Positions 61,619 to 64,000 of a DNA stretch of 64,000 nt are shown one piece after another (the first letter of the stretch is position 1; every line of letters begins with the position of its first letter). This DNA comes from an uncultured Sutterella sp. (lineage in GTDB: Bacteria > Pseudomonadota > Gammaproteobacteria > Burkholderiales > Burkholderiaceae_F), in NCBI GenBank assembly GCA_905213905.1, contig CAJMKD010000008.1, positions 25,944 to 89,943 of the forward strand. Direction: 5' to 3'. The notes under the pieces were generated by a model. The model made no database searches, was not told the DNA's origin, and saw only the letters and a program-made list of their open reading frames with translations. The position numbers and the translations under genes were made by a program.

Positions 61619-62953
61619 ATGTCTCAAGGCGCTTCGACGGGCTGGGGCTCGCGCCTCGGCTTCATTCTCGCCTCAGCCGGCTCGGCGGTCGGCCTCGGCG
61701 CGATCTGGAAGTTCCCGTACATGGCGGGCACCAACGGCGGATCGATCTTCATGATCCCCTACATCTTCTTTACCGTGACCGTCGGGATTGCGCTCCTCAT
61801 TGCCGAATTCGCCATGGGACGCGCCGGCAAGCGCGGCGCCGTGGGCAGCCTCAACAACGTCTGCGGCAAGCCCTGGGGCTTCTTCGGCGGCGTCGGCGTT
61901 TTCACCGTCTTTCTGATCCTTTCCTTTTACTCGGTCGTGGGCGGCTGGTGCATCAAGTACACCGTCGACGCCTTCATGGGCAGCGGCATCACTGCCGACG
62001 CCAACGCGCTCAGCGCGTATTTCGGCGGCTTTGTCTCCGACGGCGTGCGCTCCTATGCGTACCTTCTCGTCTTCCTCTTCATGACGGCCTTCGTCGTGCT
62101 GCGCGGCGTCGAAGCGGGCATTGAAAAGCTTTCGAAGATTCTCATGCCTTCGCTTTTCATCCTGATGCTCATTCTCATCGTCCGCGGCGTTACGCTCCCG
62201 GGCGGCTGGAAGGGCGTCGAATTTCTTTTCACGCCCCGCTGGGAAGACTTCAACGCCACGGCGCTCTTCAACGCCATGGGCTTCTGCTTCTTCTCGCTTT
62301 CGCTCGGCGCAGGCACGATGATCACCTACGGCTCCTACCTCAATCCGAAGGCCGATTTGCCTTCATCGGTAGGCTGGGTGGCGGTGCTCGCCATTCTCTC
62401 GTCCGTTCTGGGCGGCCTCATGGTGATGCCGGCGGTCTTTGCCTTCAATCTCGATCCGACGGCCGGCCCAGGCCTCACCTTTGTGACCATGCCGGCGATT
62501 TTCGCGCAGATGCCGCTCGGACAGCTTTTCGCGATCTTCTTCTACATCTGCCTCCTTGTCGCCGCCATCACTTCGTCGGTCTCGATGCTTGAAGACTGCA
62601 CGGTTCTCCTCTCGCAGTCCTTCTCGATCAAGCGCCGGACAGCGATTCTCATGACGCTCGCAGGCTCGGCCGTCGTTGGCCTCTGCGCCAATCTCTCCTT
62701 CGGCGCCTGGAGCGACATGAAGTTTTTCGGCAAGAACTTCTTCGACCTTCTCGACTACGTCACCTCGAACGTCGGGATGCCGCTCTCGACCTTCGGCATC
62801 GCGATCGCCGCGGCCTGGGTCGCCTGGCCCACGACGGCCAAGGAACTGCAGTCGGCGCGCACGCTCTCGCCCAACACGCTGCGCGCAGTGCGCTTGCTGA
62901 TCGGCTTCATTTCGCCGCTCTTCGTGCTCGTCGTTGCGCTTGGTTCGCTCTGA
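61619..62953 (+). CDS. NSS-family sodium-dependent transporter, copy 4
   Basis: 444 residues; ATG 61619 with AGAAGGA seven bases upstream. TM1 reads GSAVGLGAIWKFPYMAGTNGG, EFAMGRAGKRG follows TM2, and AGIEKLSKILMPSLFILM corresponds to the block shared by copies 2 and 3 but with several replacements. Ends the tandem array with a strong terminator. Confidence 0.93.
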   Translation: MSQGASTGWGSRLGFILASAGSAVGLGAIWKFPYMAGTNGGSIFMIPYIFFTVTVGIALLIAEFAMGRAGKRGAVGSLNNVCGKPWGFFGGVGVFTVFLILSFYSVVGGWCIKYTVDAFMGSGITADANALSAYFGGFVSDGVRSYAYLLVFLFMTAFVVLRGVEAGIEKLSKILMPSLFILMLILIVRGVTLPGGWKGVEFLFTPRWEDFNATALFNAMGFCFFSLSLGAGTMITYGSYLNPKADLPSSVGWVAVLAILSSVLGGLMVMPAVFAFNLDPTAGPGLTFVTMPAIFAQMPLGQLFAIFFYICLLVAAITSSVSMLEDCTVLLSQSFSIKRRTAILMTLAGSAVVGLCANLSFGAWSDMKFFGKNFFDLLDYVTSNVGMPLSTFGIAIAAAWVAWPTTAKELQSARTLSPNTLRAVRLLIGFISPLFVLVVALGSL

Positions 62954-62977
62954 CGCACCCTTAACGCTTCCTTTTGC

Positions 62978-63012
62978 GCCGCGCTCTTATCGGAGCGCGG
63001 CTTTCTTTTTTT
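62978..63012 (+). terminator. Rho-independent terminator after NSS copy 4
   Basis: GCCGCGCTC (62978-62986) and GAGCGCGGC (62993-63001), loop TTATCG, followed by TTTCTTTTTTT. Confidence 0.92.
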
Positions 63013-63107
63013 GAACAGATGCCCTGAACAATCTGGGCGCCCCCCATAAACGCTGCGCCGCGCGCCTTACAATTCTCTGGTTCCTCTTCTTCCCGGAGCA
63101 TCCCGCA

Positions 63108-63932
63108 ATGACCCCAGTTCTTCCCAAGCGCCTTCACGTCGTTTACTTCTCCCCCACGGGCGGCACGCGCCGCGTTGCACGGCGATTCCTTTCGGCTGCC
63201 CGCAGCGCACTGCCGACGCTCGAGCTTTTTGAGCATGACATCACGCTCCCCGAAATGCGCTCGGCCGTGCTGCGCTTTGACGCGCAGGACCTGGTGCTCT
63301 TCTGTGCGCCCAGCTATTTCGGCCGCATGCCTGCCATTCTGCGCGGCTTCAAGGGCCTTGCCGCCGAGGGCGCGCTCGGCGTGCCGGTCGCCGTCTTCGG
63401 CAACCGCGACTGGGACGACACCATCCGCGAAATCGGCGCACTCATGACGGACGAAGGATTCGCCGTCACCGCCGGCGCAGCGTTCGTCGCACGCCACTCG
63501 CAGTGGCCGAGCCTTGGCGCCGGCCGTCCGAACGACGCCGACGAAGCGGATATGGCGAAGTTCCTCACGAGCCTCATAATGAAGATCGGCGCGGCCGTCG
63601 CCGCCGGCAGCGCGGAAAAGCTTGCCGTGAAGCTCCCTGGCGAAGGCGAAATGCGCCCCTACGGCGTCATTCCGACGCCGCCGCGCGTGCTTGACCCGAA
63701 GGACTGCTGCCGCTGCGGCTCGTGCGCGGAAAAATGCCCGGCCGGCATCATCGACCCGATGGACTTCACGGTGACGGACCCCGAAGCCTGCCTCGGCTGC
63801 CGCGCGTGCATCACCGCCTGCCCGAACGGCGCAAGAAACTACCCGGAACCCTATGCAAAGGCCATCGAGACGCGCATGGCGGAAATCGCTGCGGCTAACG
63901 CGGCGCCAAAAGCGCCAGCGGTCTTTCTTTGA
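63108..63932 (+). CDS. EFR1-type flavodoxin/ferredoxin fusion
   Basis: 274 residues, cytoplasmic. The N-terminal flavodoxin-like part has the FMN phosphate loop FSPTGGTRRVARRF and FCAPSYFGRMP. The C-terminal part carries two 4Fe-4S motifs, CCRCGSCAEKCPAG and CLGCRACITACPNG. Such proteins probably shuttle electrons between ferredoxin and flavin in anaerobes; the partner is unknown. GGAG lies nine bases before the ATG. The next gene starts ten bases after its stop, so they form an operon. Confidence 0.9.
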   Translation: MTPVLPKRLHVVYFSPTGGTRRVARRFLSAARSALPTLELFEHDITLPEMRSAVLRFDAQDLVLFCAPSYFGRMPAILRGFKGLAAEGALGVPVAVFGNRDWDDTIREIGALMTDEGFAVTAGAAFVARHSQWPSLGAGRPNDADEADMAKFLTSLIMKIGAAVAAGSAEKLAVKLPGEGEMRPYGVIPTPPRVLDPKDCCRCGSCAEKCPAGIIDPMDFTVTDPEACLGCRACITACPNGARNYPEPYAKAIETRMAEIAAANAAPKAPAVFL

Positions 63933-63941
63933 GGATGCAGC

Positions 63942-64000
63942 ATGAAGAAGACGCAGGCCGCGCCCGCTGAAGCAGAAGCGTTCGATCAGCGCATCGAGGG
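63942..64000 (+). CDS. Start of an unidentified gene cut by the window end
   Basis: ATG 63942 with GAGG eight bases upstream and ten bases after the previous stop. Only 19 full codons are present (MKKTQAAPAEAEAFDQRIE); no family can be named. Confidence 0.6.
   Translation, partial: MKKTQAAPAEAEAFDQRIE

Noticed and set aside
1..64000. CRISPR arrays, tRNA or rRNA genes, IS elements, prophage
   Set aside because: No regularly spaced direct repeats, tRNA T-loop patterns, transposase motifs or phage genes were found on reading both strands.

Overview
High-GC Gram-negative chromosome, most likely a betaproteobacterium of the order Burkholderiales and probably of the gut-associated Sutterellaceae type. 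The reasons are a Burkholderiales-type trimeric porin, the conserved betaproteobacterial blocks fimV-truA-accD-folC-SPOR-cvpA-purF and pgeF-rluD/bamD, several periplasmic fumarate-reductase-like flavoproteins typical of anaerobic respiration on organic acceptors, and many transporters with few sugar genes. Genus is an inference from gene content. No rRNA, tRNA, CRISPR array, insertion sequence or prophage was seen.

Layout. 1-5.9 kb: an anaerobic respiration locus in which a TtrS/TtrR-like two-component system is flanked by two Tat-exported flavoprotein reductases, one cut by the window edge. 6.5-15.4 kb: a giant alpha-2-macroglobulin whose thioester motif is lost, followed by penicillin-binding protein 1C. 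15.6-23.7 kb: a five-gene minus-strand operon (DcuC-type transporter, amidohydrolase, porin, argininosuccinate-lyase-like enzyme, OFA-type MFS carrier) read divergently from a LysR regulator; this is the best candidate for an undescribed catabolic pathway. 23.8-24.8 kb: a Pro-rich exported protein and a RidA-family protein. 24.9-35.1 kb: purF, cvpA, SPOR protein, folC, accD, truA and fimV in classical order, but without the trpFBA genes usually found between truA and accD. 35.5-44.5 kb: adenosine deaminase, FNT channel, rimO, pgeF, rluD, bamD, an MFS carrier and a deacetylase-family enzyme.

44.7-49.3 kb: mltB, then a C-terminal remnant of a histidine/phenylalanine ammonia-lyase facing a urocanate-reductase-like flavoprotein (UrdA), whose promoter carries a TetR-type palindrome exactly in the -35/-10 spacer; a TetR gene follows. 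UrdA reduces urocanate to imidazole propionate, so this is the locus of most direct host interest. 49.3-56.1 kb: FAH-family hydrolase, pssA, a WYL regulator, a lipoprotein, psd, an AIM24-family protein and a SIMPL protein. 56.7-63.0 kb: four tandem neurotransmitter:sodium-symporter paralogues. 63.1-64 kb: a flavodoxin-ferredoxin fusion and the first 19 codons of another gene.

Together the genes describe an asaccharolytic anaerobe that imports amino acids and dicarboxylates, generates organic acceptors through lyases and reduces them in the periplasm. All assignments come from reading motifs and gene order by eye; no database search was run.
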